Part shown: positions 14,053 to 26,100 of the stretch, in pieces
How positions within the stretch are numbered: the first letter of the stretch is position 1
Layout: every line of letters begins with the position of its first letter
DNA from: Heterodera schachtii
Taxonomy: Eukaryota; Nematoda; Chromadorea; Rhabditida; Heteroderidae
DNA length: 64,000 nucleotides
Assembly: GCA_023374025.1 (NCBI GenBank)
Contig: SIJG01000003.1
Location: forward strand, 124,001 to 188,000
Direction of reading: 5' to 3'
Notes under the pieces: generated by a model
Seen by the model: the letters and a program-made list of their open reading frames with translations, nothing else
Told to the model about the DNA's origin: nothing
The model's database searches: none
Made by a program: the position numbers and the translations under genes

Positions 14053-14566
14053 ATTTTGGAATTCGAATTTGGAATTTGATCACGATATACCATTTGTTCA
14101 TTGGTCTAACTTATTCGTTAGCATTTGTCAGTTTCCTTGTTTATTTTACGTTGATAAACACTCACAACCAATCGAGGCTATTAGATTTTTGTGAAATAAA
14201 TATGGGGGAAGTTTTTAATTTTTACTTTTATTTGGGACCATAATTCTTAACATTGCCCTGTTTTTGCACTGCATATTTAATAATGATAATTATGGTAAAC
14301 CCTCGAAAAGTGAGGTCGAATCGATGAAATTTCAAGATTTGACTTATTTTAATTTAGGAAAGTTTTAGTAGTGACCTAGTGATAATGTGGTTTTGAATTT
14401 TTACGAGGCCAAAAACATTTTTTAAGAGAAAAAAAACCGCCGATTTTCTAATAATAAAATTTGGGACTAAATGCATTCTAATACGATCTTTCTTATAACT
14501 TTTTTGGGGCAATATTTTTGCAAATGACTGCATTATGTTCTTATTTTATTGAATATTTTCTTCTGA
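14053..14566. other. Spacer between ARS2 and NARS2
   Basis: AT-rich. I see no gene. At 514 bp the gap is longer than a typical nematode operon spacing, so shared transcription is possible but not indicated. Confidence 0.5.
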
Positions 14567-16371
14567 ATGGCGTTTATTAATTTTGTTCGTACGGCCGCCT
14601 TTCACTTTTCAACAAAATCTGTTTGTATTCCCACCAAATTTACTGAACTTGTGAATGAATTAGAGACGCGAGAAAATGTGTTGGTTCAGGTTGAAATTCC
14701 TATTTTATTCAACTTTTTTTCCCTTTTTAGGGATGGATTTCTCGCTCACAAACATTTGGCAAAAAATCATTTTTGAAGTTAAATGATGGCATCAGTTGTC
14801 ACGAAATCCAGGCTGTGGTTCCGCGTAATATCTGCAAAACCCTTTTCGTTGGCAGTGCCATTCGAATGCGTGGCAATTGGCTGCCCAGCAAAGGCACTGA
14901 ACAGAAAATGGAATTCTTAGCCAAAGAGTGTCTCTTCGTCGGTCATCCAACGGAAATTGTAAATCAAAAAATTAATCTTTTGGCCTTTGATCCATTTTTT
15001 GTTTTGCTTACATTCCGTTTTTAGCCTTTGGTTGGCGACTGTGACGTAATGCGCCAATTCCCTCACATTCGACCAAAATCGAAGGCATTCTCTGCAGTTT
15101 TGAGGCTCCGTTCCCATCTCACTCATCACATTCACAATTTCTTTAATGTGTTTGGACTTTGTCAATTATATTTGTATTCCTTTTTTTGATGTTTTAGTCC
15201 GCTTCATTCTTCTGTGTTGATATGCCATTGATCACGCAAAATGACTGCGAAGGAGCTGGGCAAGCATTTTCCATAAGTGTATCGTTTATGGACCAAAAAG
15301 ATGCGAATTTATCCTTGTAACATTTTGAGAGTTCTGCTAAGGAGGACTTCTTCGGAACTGACGTGAATCAATTTCTGCAAGTTTCAACTCAGCTTCATCT
15401 TGAAGCAGTCGCCAAGTAAAACATTTTCTGAATATTTACATAATGCCCATTTTAACAATTTCTGTCCTTTTTCAGTGCCATCCCTCGTGTTTATACGCTT
15501 GGCCCTGTGTTTCGTGCTGACAATGGCACCGGCAGAACGCATATTGCCGAATTCCGAATGTTGGAGGTGGAATGTGCCTTTGTGGACTCAGTGGAGGAAA
15601 TTTGTTGCCTTGTGGAGGATTTTTTGGATTTTGTGGTCAAAGCAATAAATGGAGACAAAAGAATTGAAGACGATTTTCTGGCATATTGCAAAGCGATAAA
15701 TTCGAATGAAGAAAATGAACAACCGAAGGAAGTCGGAATGAGCAACGTGACCAAACCGAACAATGCTTTCGATTATTTGACCGGCTTTCGACGTCCCTTT
15801 CCCCGTGTTTCTTTCTCCGAAGCTGTGAAAATTGTTGGTCGTTCTGAGCATGAATGGACGAAGTCATTGAGCAGGCGGGAGGAATTTCAGTTAATCGATG
15901 CGTTCAAAGGGCCGCTTTTCGTCACGCATTTCCCCGCAGCGGAAAAGCCCTTTTATATGCGCCGGTGCGAAGCGAAAGGGCAAAACTTTGAAGTAAATGG
16001 GGGGAAATGATTTGGGAAAACATTTTCGCATATCTCTTTTTCGTTTTGATGTTTTTGGTTAAGAATTGCCCCTTTAACCAAAAAAAAAAAAAAATATTTT
16101 TTCTAAGGCCACCGAGTCGTTCGATTTGCTCGTCCCCCAAGTCGGTGAATTGGCTGGCGGTGGTGTGCGCGAGTGGGAAGCGGACAAACTTTCGGAGCGC
16201 CTTCCGCCCAACTCAAATTTGGATTGGTATGTGGAACTGCGGCGCCGGGGCCACCCACGAAGTGCCGGTTTCGGACTTGGCATTGACCGGCTGATGCAGG
16301 CACTGTTTGGCATTACGAACATCCGTGACACAATCGCATTCCCTCGTTGGTATGGCCATTTGCGCTGTTAA
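14567..16371 (+). CDS. NARS2: Asparaginyl-tRNA synthetase, mitochondrial
   Basis: Class IIb enzyme that charges mitochondrial tRNA-Asn. The ATG at 14567 gives MAFINFVRTAAFHFSTKSV, a plausible mitochondrial targeting peptide rich in Ser/Arg/Phe. An OB-fold anticodon-binding part follows: GWISRSQTFGKKSF, LNDGISCHEIQAVVP. The catalytic part shows RSHLTHHIHNFFN, the dimer-interface region MPLITQNDCEGAGQAFSIS, motif 2 (GPVFRADNGTGRTHIAEFRM, then LEVECAFVDS) and motif 3 (GFGLGIDRLMQALFGITNIR). The protein ends at FPRWYGHLRC. QNDCEGAGQ and the Arg in motif 2 are the expected active-site features. Introns are short and GT-AG. Nothing indicates truncation. Confidence 0.93.
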
Positions 16372-18315
16372 TTATTTGATTCTTTTTGTGCCAATCTTTC
16401 ATTTCCTTTCATTTTTTGTTGTTGTTAAATTTGCGTGAACATTTTCTTTCTTTCGCATCACAAAAACAAACAAAGAAATGGGTACAAATTGGGCAGCACA
16501 AATAACGCATTTTTACAATTGAAAATTCAATTTGGCATGGGCATTGCATTTTTTGCTGCTGAATTTCCCTTTTCGGCTCTCAGTTTCCTTACGCATACAC
16601 ACAATTGGAAATGCTCACACAAATTCACTGATTTTTCCTCCTTTTTTGCATGGCCAAACTAATTTTATCGATGGAAATGCCTCCCATAAAATTCCAATAA
16701 ATAATTGAATAAACTTTTGGTGCATTTAACTAATTAGGGACTTTTCTTGGGTCCAAAAAAGGATTTGCTTCTTCCAATTTGATTAGGTTTTATTGTTCGT
16801 GTGTCCAATCGTCCGTTTTAAGTCGTCCTTTTTTCTTTTTCTCTCCTCCCCCCCCCCCTCATTTTACGCTTTTTTGGATTCGTCTTTTGGCCAGTGGCTG
16901 AAGAACAAAGGCCCGCTGGAGTTATTCTCTAATGAACTGCATGCCGCAAATGGTACTGCTGTCGTGGGCATAAAATTTGATTAAATCCACTAATTTGTTT
17001 TAATAAACCACGAGATATTGGCACGTTTTGCCTTTCGGACTCATTTCCACGCAATTCTTGCGAAGTGCCAATTTTAGTCCATCGTTTTTTCCTTTTTTCT
17101 GTACTTTTCACAGACAAAAAAAGATTTTAATCGCAATTCCCATTAATTTTTCTAATTATGCAGCAGCAAAATTACTCACATTAATGAGTTTTGTATTTCG
17201 CGAATTAAATTTTAGTTTTGATCATTAGCATTTTTAGCGGAAGCAAAAATGGCATTTTCCGTCCCATTGCCCCTCCCCTTTCCCCCCAATTCCTTCCTTT
17301 CGTCGTCCCTTCCAATTTCCTTTCCGCTTCCATCTCTGCTCCTTTCACTGATTGTGAGAAGTCCGTCGGCAGACAAAGCCCGCCGTCACCCTCAAATTTA
17401 CCAAATGTTCAATTTCCGTGGATTGTTTCTGTCTTTGCTTTCCCTCCATTTTTATTCCTTTGTTTTTGTCGCTAAAATTCCCAAATTTCAACGACAATCC
17501 TCGCGGGCATTCATTCATTGCCAAGAATTGCGTGTTGTCCCGCATTTTGATGGACAAAACGGCGCGGGGACATACCCAAAGGCATCGACTCCATTTATCA
17601 CAAAAACCCATCAAATTACGTAGCTATTTGGCGGAGAAATTGGAGCACAATTGGCAAAGGGCTGTCAATGTTCCCATGAGTGCTAATGGGGGGGGGGGGG
17701 AGGGAATCGTAATGGGAGGGGGCGGGGGAGGGAGGGGAGGGACTACGGTAGTTGCACTTGGACAATTGTCGGACTTCAAAAACGCATTCATTTGTCCGTT
17801 GGCTCATTGAAAGTGTTCTGAGGTCATGTCCAAGCAGAAAAATGAATAAATATTTTGGTCGATAAGCTCCCCTAATGAATGCCATCTCAAATTGGCTTAT
17901 TCTCTGTGCTTTGCCTCCCCTCCGTCCGCCCATTCCTTCGCCATCGCCGTCATTCCCTCCTCCTCCTCTCGGCCAACCCATCGCAATTTGCCCCATTGTC
18001 TTAATTTGTTTCACACATTAAAAAAGGGGTCGGGGAGGGTAAGACCGAATTTTGCAATGGATCAAAACACAAATTTGATGCTCAATGTAACTTCCAAATT
18101 GAACATTCGCCGTTGCCATTCATTGCCCCCCCCCCAATTTTCTTTTTCCTTCGCTAAGCAATCCGTCCAAATTTGTTCTACCGATTCTTTCTTGACCCTA
18201 TTTTAAACAAACTTTAGCTCATATTCGTTTAGCTCATATTCGTAATGTTTCCCTAACCCCTCTCAGATTGTCCGTTATTCGTCCCTTTTTCCATCCCATC
18301 GCTTCCCCCATTAAA
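16372..18315. other. Intergenic region, NARS2 to neuropeptide gene
   Basis: AT-rich, then pyrimidine-rich, with C and G runs. An AATAAA at 16696 could serve NARS2. Open frames at 17418-17810 (+) end in a Gly-rich stretch from a G run and lack a recognisable domain. A fragment around 17560-17680 (SYLAEKLEHNWQRAV) could be an orphan exon, but nothing links it to a gene. Confidence 0.4.
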
Positions 18316-19221
18316 ATGGTCGTCGTTCTGTCGGCACTTTCCTCCGGCACTTTTCCCCCTCATTTTTCACTGCGTTGGCATTCCCTCTCATTTTTGCTGG
18401 TGTTCATTCTGCTTACAGTTTGCTTCTCCGCCGACTTCACCAATTGTCATTCCGTGCCGTCTTTAATGACATTTGACCCCACAAAATTGCGACAACTTTT
18501 GCCAATTCGGGTAAAAATGGCAATCACTTGTTTTTCTCGCAATATTTTAATTGGTTAATTCAGTTCAAAATTTATAAATTTGAATATTTTATCATCGTTC
18601 TGTGATGGGAATGTTTTTGTCGCCACTTTCTGTCATTTGGTAAATTCGTTTTCATTCATTCGAATTGGCATCGGTGACAATGACAAATGCCCACAGCCAA
18701 CGAACGCTACTTGCTTATAATTAATTTAATAAACACCGCCACTAATTTATCATTTCATTTCCTTTCGGTGGACATACCACCGTTTAATTCCCATGGGCTT
18801 TTTTGGTCATTTTGGGATATGAGCGACCAAAAAATTATTAATTAATCCGAACAAATGACAAAAAAAAAAACAGAAAATACCGAAAAGAAATTTTATAGGG
18901 AAAACAGAAAATGGCAAAAGGGCGAAAAGGCGGCAAAAAGCAAAAGAAAAAAAAGTGCGATAAATTGGCCCTTTAGGAATTTTTGAGCGACGATCAATTG
19001 GCATTCGAACGCGCAATTCGGCAACCCGCGGGCGGCGTCAAATGGATGCGCTTTGGGAAAAGGACGCCCCAGGGCAAATGGATGCGATTCGGAAAGGTGA
19101 GGAAAAGCATCGGGGAAAAGCAAATAATTTGCAAGATAATTAACAGCGGAAAATGGCAATCGAAGGGGGCAAGTGGGTACGGTTTGGGAAGAGAGCGGAA
19201 GAGATGCAGGGAGAGGAGTGA
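18316..19221 (+). CDS. FMRFamide-like neuropeptide precursor (FLP-22-like)
   Basis: Secreted precursor cleaved at dibasic sites to amidated peptides that act on neuronal GPCRs. Three exons fit exactly in phase: 18316-18510, 18977-19096 and 19147-19221, giving 129 residues. Residues 1-42 are a signal peptide with the hydrophobic core LSFLLVFILLTVCFSAD. Exons 2 and 3 encode three peptides, each followed by Gly (amide donor) and Lys-Arg: one ending GGVKWMRFG, one TPQGKWMRFG and one MAIEGGKWVRFG. The KR after the second peptide is formed across the last splice junction. KWMRFamide endings are typical of nematode flp-22 (SPSAKWMRFamide in C. elegans). Here the copies differ in sequence and the third ends VRF. 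The tail is acidic (AEEMQGEE). The first ATG could lie slightly upstream, but this one places the signal peptide well. Confidence 0.9.
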
Positions 19222-21626
19222 ACGGACAAATGTAAGAGGAAAAAGGAAGAGATGAGAGAGCGGAGGGGACGAGACACTGTGAAAAGGGAGAGAACGGCAG
19301 ACGAACAGACAGACAGAAAAATCACTGCTGACGAGGGGAAGAGAAAAACAATTGACAAATTCTGCTGATTGGTCACAAATTAATGCGCTTTGACTAAATT
19401 TCAAAGAATTTATTCATCAAAAATCCATTTTCCTCTCTTTTGGGTTAAGGTCGCCACTTTTGGCTGAACAGAATAAATTTAAAGGCGTTTTTTTTTCCGT
19501 TTATCGCAAGTCTCAGTGTTTTTTGTGTCCTCCCAAATTCGTTATTCAATTTCCTCCGTCGGTCTTTGCCCAATTCGAAGCGAAAAATCAGCAAATTCGA
19601 TCGCCAATTTCAGAACAAGAAAAGGCATTCCAAAGTGATTATCACAATGATCAAGCAATCCATCGTATCCGCAGCGCCCACAAGGCAAACGTATGAAGAA
19701 TTTTACTCATTCCAACCGAACGATTGGGGAGGAGAGGGTCATTATCTCATTAAGCCTCATTGTCAGCCGATCACTCTTTGTGGTCATTACGCCTCATTAT
19801 CAACTGGTCACTCCCTGGGGTCATTACGCCCCATCATCACCGGATCAGCCCTCTCCTCCCCCGTCTAATTCCATTTGATCAGTGATCGCCCCACAATTCC
19901 TAGTGGAGTATTTTCCCGCGCGATTATTATATCAACTCTTGAGATCATTCCCGATATGAATTAACCACAACAACAACAACACATTAAGACCGGCTGACAA
20001 AATGGTCCACCACGACAAATCACAACGCCGTAATGGAACCAAAGGAATGAAAGAATGGATGACCTTACCTAATTAAGGCATTCGCCCATTTGTAAAACGG
20101 AAAATTTAAATCATTTGTTCCTTCCGCTTAAACTCATTTTTCTAAGATCACAAATGCTGCCCAATGAGCACAAAAACATTTCCGTGAAGAAATGAAATAT
20201 TGTGAATTTTTGTGCTAGTTTTCAAATGAATGGGTCACTTTCTTTTTGTTTGTCAAATTGTCTATCATTAGAACAAATGTCCCCCCCCCCCCAAAAAAAA
20301 ACTTTAATTAGCAAAAGATTGGCAGCGCATCATTTAATTAAAGTGATGCGTCCGGCGGGGTGAAACCTTCCGACGCCGTCACATTTTTTTCCAATCTGTG
20401 CGCGTGATTAAGCAATTGGCAAAGCATCGCTTCACATCAAATCGACCATTGGACAATCTTTCCCCATTTCGCTAGCTTCAGAAATGATCAAAACGCTCAG
20501 TGAGAATGATCAGTTCTTCGATCTGATCGCTTATTTTTCCTTCTTTTCCCTTCTCCGATCGCTCTTTTCCTTTTTTGCCCAAAAATGTCACTCACTACCA
20601 AAATTTGGCACAAAATGCCACTTATTTTGTCCACAGTAAAACAAATGTCCACCGTAAAAAGCACAACTCTCGAAATGGGTTTTCCCCAAAAAGCCCTCCT
20701 CCCCCCACCCAAATTGGCTCCCTTTTCTTTCCGCGTGCGTAATGACGCGACCCCCCCCCCCCTTTCCCCCCTTTTCCCCCCTTTTCCGCCCTTTCCCCCA
20801 AATGTTTGCGCTGTTACGTCTCAACAAAAGAGGGGAACAAAAGCGGAAACAAAGAGAAAGAGTAATGGGAGAATGGCATCCGAGTGAGTGCTGCTGATTC
20901 GTTCGTCCCTTAGGTCGGTCATTCCATCACTCTCTTCGTTTGTCAGTCCTTTCTCTGTTTAATTTCGTCCATCCGTCCGTTTTGGTTGAGTCACAAAAAT
21001 CCTTTCGTTTGATCATTTCTATCATTTCTGGTGCTGATCACCCTAACTCACTTTCTCAATCCCCATATTTTAGCCTATTCATTTTGATAATTTTCTCTTT
21101 CATCTGATCCCTTTGTCGTTAGCTCGTCATTCTGCTGTGATCACCTTATCCATCCGTTTTGATCATTTCGTCCTTTCATTCTGATCATTTTCTGTTTGAT
21201 CCTAATCACATTGTCCATTAACTTTGATCATTTAGTTCACCTTCATTCTATCACTTTTGTCCAGTTCATCCTGATCACTTTGTCCGTTCACTCTGATCAC
21301 TTCTGCTCCCAATTTCCATCCATTTGAATTGCAAATCCCATTGATCACTGTGTTCGTCCGCTCATCTCCAACTTCGCTTCGCAGTGGATGTGGTCAATCC
21401 GGTATTTCCCTTCTCTCCAAATGAATCCCATTACAACCTTTCGCCGGCCGATGGGCGAAAGAAAGGCGCAAACGCATCGATAAATAAGGCGGGGGGGGGG
21501 GGGGGGGGGAGGGGACGGAGTGGGCACTCATCGGCGGATGGACAGCCAAAGCCGCGCAGGGGGCGCAACATTCGCTCCCTCTCCCCGCATAAGCAAACTT
21601 TCTTTCTTTATTTCCCACACTTTTCC

Positions 21627-21664
<38 letters not shown>

Positions 21665-22577
21665 CACTCTCTCTTTCCCCTTTTCTTTTCTTTATTTGTT
21701 GTAATTTTTCAAATGGTCCTTTATCGCCAGGGCACTAAGTTTTCTCCCTCAGTTGTTTCCTCATCTGATCAGTTAGTTACTGGAGATGATCCGCGGCATT
21801 GGGTTGATTTACAAATTTAAAATTCCCACCAGCCTTTCCCCGTTCCCTTTTCTCCTTCCTTCGTCTCCCCTTTTCCTTCCGTTCCCCGTCCCATTTCCCC
21901 GTTCCCTTTTCCCCGTCCTCCGTTCCCCGTCCCATTTCCCATTCCAATTTTCCCTTCCCCCTTTTCCCTGTCCTCCGTCCCATTTCCTTTTCCCATTTTC
22001 CCCGTCTTCCGTTCCCCGTCCCATTTCCCCGTTCCCTTTTCTCCTTCCTTCGTCTCCCCTTTTCCCCGTCTTCCGTTCCCCGTCCCATTTCCCCGTTCCC
22101 TTTTCCATTTTCTCTTTTCCCCCAACTTTTTCTTGCAAATGGACGATATAAGATTCTCTTCTCTCGCCCTTCACTTCAACTCCCAAATTAGAAGAAATAA
22201 ACACTGCTTTTTTCCTGCTGCTGTCCGATCACTTCCTTTCTGCTGATCTTCCGATTTGTTGTCCCTTTCTTTGCTTTCCCATTAGCAAATCACCCTTTTT
22301 GATCATTTGTTTTTCCTATTTATTAAACGGGCCCTCCCTCCCCCCCCCCCCCCTCCCCCTTTCTCCCATTTCCCTCCCCTTTTCCTCCCCTTTTTGCCCC
22401 CCCCCCCTCTCATTTTGCTTGTCCTTCCCCCTCCTTCCTCCCCCTTTTCACCAATTTTCACGTTTTGCTGCTGATTCATCCCTCCCCCCCCCCAACTTTT
22501 CGCCGTTTCTCTTCAGCACCAATCGTTCGCTAATTCACAAATTTGTTCGTCTTTTGTTGTTTTGCTCCGTTCGCTAA
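19222..22577. other. Intergenic region with low-complexity blocks
   Basis: No supported gene. It holds a block rich in TGATCA/TGATCAC words spaced roughly every 20-40 bp (about 20960-21360), a G run at 21490-21511, a CT microsatellite at 21634-21680, pyrimidine-tract repeats (21835-22110) and several C runs. The 5' end of the RhoGAP gene, including non-coding exons, may begin within it. Confidence 0.45.
21835..22110. repeat. Pyrimidine-rich tandem repeat
   Basis: Imperfect repetition of words such as CCCGTCCCATTTCCCCGTTC. The sequence shifts register often, so long frames across it on either strand are repeat artefacts. Confidence 0.7.
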
Positions 22578-23152
22578 ATGTCGCGTAAAAGTCTCGCGGA
22601 TTTCGCCCCCCGCGGCGCCTTTTCCGCTGTCCGTCCGCGCCGCTCTCTGTCCGCCACGCGGTCCCTCACCGATTCGACCGTTCAATTCGTCGGCCGTATC
22701 GGCGCGAGCCTTCGCATCGCTCCGTCGTCCGCGCGACGGCGCCAAAGCCATAATAATAAAGTGAGTTATCCGTCACTTTTATGGACGGTTGTGCTATCAA
22801 TTTCGCTTAATTGAGGCGGAGGAGGAGCTGTCGAGTTTGGACAGTGCGCAGTTCGAATGTCCCAAAACGCCAACACCGAATTTAAAAAGTTCTTTGGCCG
22901 ACCATTGGTTCCGAACAATTCGCCTCCGGCGCCGTTCCATCCGTTTTGGCAATGAACGCCAGCAACAACAGCAGAAAAGGGGAGAAGAGGGAACAGAAGC
23001 GGAAGAAGAAGTGGAAGAGACTGAGTGAGTGGGAGATAAAGCGGAGAAAGAGCGAGGGAAATGGAGAGAGACAGCAGCAGAGAGGAGGGGAAAGAATAGG
23101 AGAGACAGGGGCAAAAGTGGATGAATGACAGGGAAGAGAAAGAATGAAAGGC

Positions 23153-23189
<37 letters not shown>

Positions 23190-26100
23190 GAAAACAGAGA
23201 AAATTGTGCCAGAATAGTTTTTGACTGTTTCCGACTCCCCGTTTTGAAGGATGGTCGCTTTATTCCCGTCTCATTCATTTTTGGGTGATTGCGAGCAAAG
23301 GAATGGCGAAGATCAGCCCAGCGATCAGCAGGAAAAGCAGACAATCCATCAAAATGACCCGTGTGTTTTTACCGGATGAATACAATTCAAAAAAAATGCC
23401 TTTTTAGCCAAAACTCCGTCCAGCGCCGGTATTTAAAGGAGGGACCATGTCAGGTAAAGTGCCAATGGCAAAGTGTCAATGGGAGAGAAACTGCCATTGG
23501 TAAAATGCCATTAGGAGAGAAAGTGCCAATGGGAGAGAAATGCCTAGGAGAGAAGGTGTTAAATCAGAAGATAGATCACAGGCTATTCCCGATTCGGCGA
23601 TCTCTGATTTAGTACAAATTGAACAGCGGGGCTTTTCATGTTTGTATTGACAATAAAATAGAAAAGTGGGGGCGGGACGAAGTGGGCGGAGGGATTAGCC
23701 TAATTAAACGCACTTTATCCTTTTAATTGAAGTGTCACTTCTCATTAAAAGGCTCAAAACACTTTGGAAAGAGAAGTTGTCAAATTAAATGGAGTAGAGA
23801 AAATTTTCTCAAGCCGCGCTAATTGAATAATCACTCACTGATAAGCAATCGATGGATGCTTAATTAAGTGGAACGGGGGTTGTGGGTGGGATCAATCCAC
23901 GAATCCAATCGGATTGATGGATGGGTGGGTGAACGTTTTCTGTTGGTGGTTTATCCCCCCCCCCCCCTTTTTCACTAATCCCAAAATCCAAATTAACTCC
24001 AATTCCCCCCCCCCCTTTCAGCTGACCTCCATTCTGTCGTTGTCTCACCACCACCGTTATTTGTTCCTGTTCAACGATTTGCTTTTGGTCTGCAAACAGA
24101 AGTCAGTTATTTTTTAGCTTTTGTTTTCTTTTTGAAATCTTTCAGTTATTCGTCCATTTCTCCAAATCCCAAAAATGCCAAAAAGCCAATTTTGTAAATG
24201 GCATTTAAATTATGTCTTTTCCCTTTAATCTTCTTTTCTCATTTTTTTCCACTTCCTTCGCCCTTCTTCCTTTCTTCTTTTAGCCTATTTTGTTCTTTCA
24301 TCTTCCTTCCCCCCCCCCCAACCTCCTTTTTTTATTTTTCCCTCTCCTATTTCCTCTTTTCTCTCTTTTCCCCTCCTTTTTCCCCCCTTTCTCTCTTTCC
24401 TCCCTCCTTTTCCCCTTTCTCTCTTTCCCTCTCCATTTTCCTCCTCTATTTGCCCTCTCTCTTTTCCCCCTTCTCTCTTTCCTCCCTCCCTTTTCCTCTT
24501 TTCTCTCTTTCCCTCTCCATTTTCCTCCAATATTTGCCCTCTCTCTTTTCCCCCTTTCTCTCTTTCCTCCCTCCTTTTTCCTCTTCTCTCTTTTCCTCTC
24601 CATTTTCCTCCTCTATTTGTCCCCTCTCTCGCTTGCTACTGTTCTGCTGTTCCGTTTCTCTGCTACTTTTTCCTTCCTTTTATTTTGGCGTTTAATTTCG
24701 CCATTTTTCTTTCAGCCTCTTAAAATGTTCTCTCACAAATCAGCTGCTTCTTTCTCCCTCTCCTTATATTATTGTAATTCTCTTCCATTGGCACTTTTCT
24801 CTCCAAATCTCTTCCATTGGCACTTTTCTCTCTAATTCTCTTCCATTGGCACTTTTCTCTCTAATTCTCTTCCATTGGCACTTTTCTCTCCAATTCTCTT
24901 CCATTGGCACTTTTCTTTCCCATTCGCTTCCATTGGCACTTTTCTCTCCAATTCTCTTCCATTGGAACTTTTCTCTCCCATTCGCTTCCATTGGCACTTT
25001 TCTCTCCAATTATCTTTCATTGGCACTTTTCTCTCCAATTATCTTTCATTGGCACTTTTCTCTCCAATTCTCTTCCATTGACACTTTTCTCTCCCTTCTC
25101 TTCCATTGGCACTTTTCTCTCCCATTCGCTTCCATTGGCACTTTTATTTCAGATTCTCTTCCATTGGCACTTTTCTCTCCCTTCTCTTCCATTGGCACTT
25201 TTCTCTCCAATTCTCTTCCATTGGCACTTTTCTCTCCAATTCTTCCATTGGCAGCTTTCTCTCCAATTCTCTTACATTGGCACTTTTCTCTCCAAATCTC
25301 TTCCATTGGCACTTTTCTCTCCAATTCTCTTCCATTGGCAATTTTCTCTCCAAATCTCTTCCATTGGCACTTTTCTCTCCAATTCTCTTCCATTTGCACT
25401 TTTCTCTCCAATTCTCTTCCATTGGCAGCTTTCTCTCCAATTCTCTTTCATTGGCACTTTTCTCTCCAAATCTCTTCCATTGGCACTTTTCTCTCCAATT
25501 CTCTTCCATTGGCACTTTGCTTCCCCTCCCTTTTTTAATTTTATTTGTCGTTCTTCCGTCTGCCACCATTCCTTCCGTCGCTGTTCATTTTTCTGACGTA
25601 ATTTCCGCCTATTTTTCCTCTTCGCCATCGCTGCTTTTCCTCCTCTTAAGCAGCAAAGGGACTTTTGCATTTGCCCCTCCCCTGGGGGCATGGCATTGGC
25701 ACTTTCAATTTCTGTGAAGCAATTTGACCTTTTGTTGTCCATTTTTACAAAGGCATTTCAAATGAATCGTCATTTTTATTTACATTAATTCACAAAATTT
25801 TGTTATGAATCACTTCTTTCTCCCCCAAAAGTATTCATTTCCTCATTCAAAAGTGATCATTTGTCCCCTTCCACAAGTGATCATTTGTCCCTTTTCCAAG
25901 TGTCATTTGTCCACTTTCCAGTGATCATTTGTCCCCTTTCCAAGTGTTCATTTGTCCCTTTTCCAAGTGTCATTTGTCCCCTTTCCAGTGATCATTTGTC
26001 ATCTTTTCATTTGTCTCCTTTTCAATTGATCATTTGTCCCACAATTGTTCATTTATCCCCCCCCCCAATTTATCCCGTCAGTATTTTCTGTGTTTGTGTG

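Noticed and set aside
24779..25520. CRISPR-like array
   Set aside because: Units are directly contiguous without spacers, in a eukaryotic intron.
24198..25742. Plus- and minus-strand frames of 140-230 codons
   Set aside because: They are translations of the CT-rich tract and the 29-bp repeat inside an intron.
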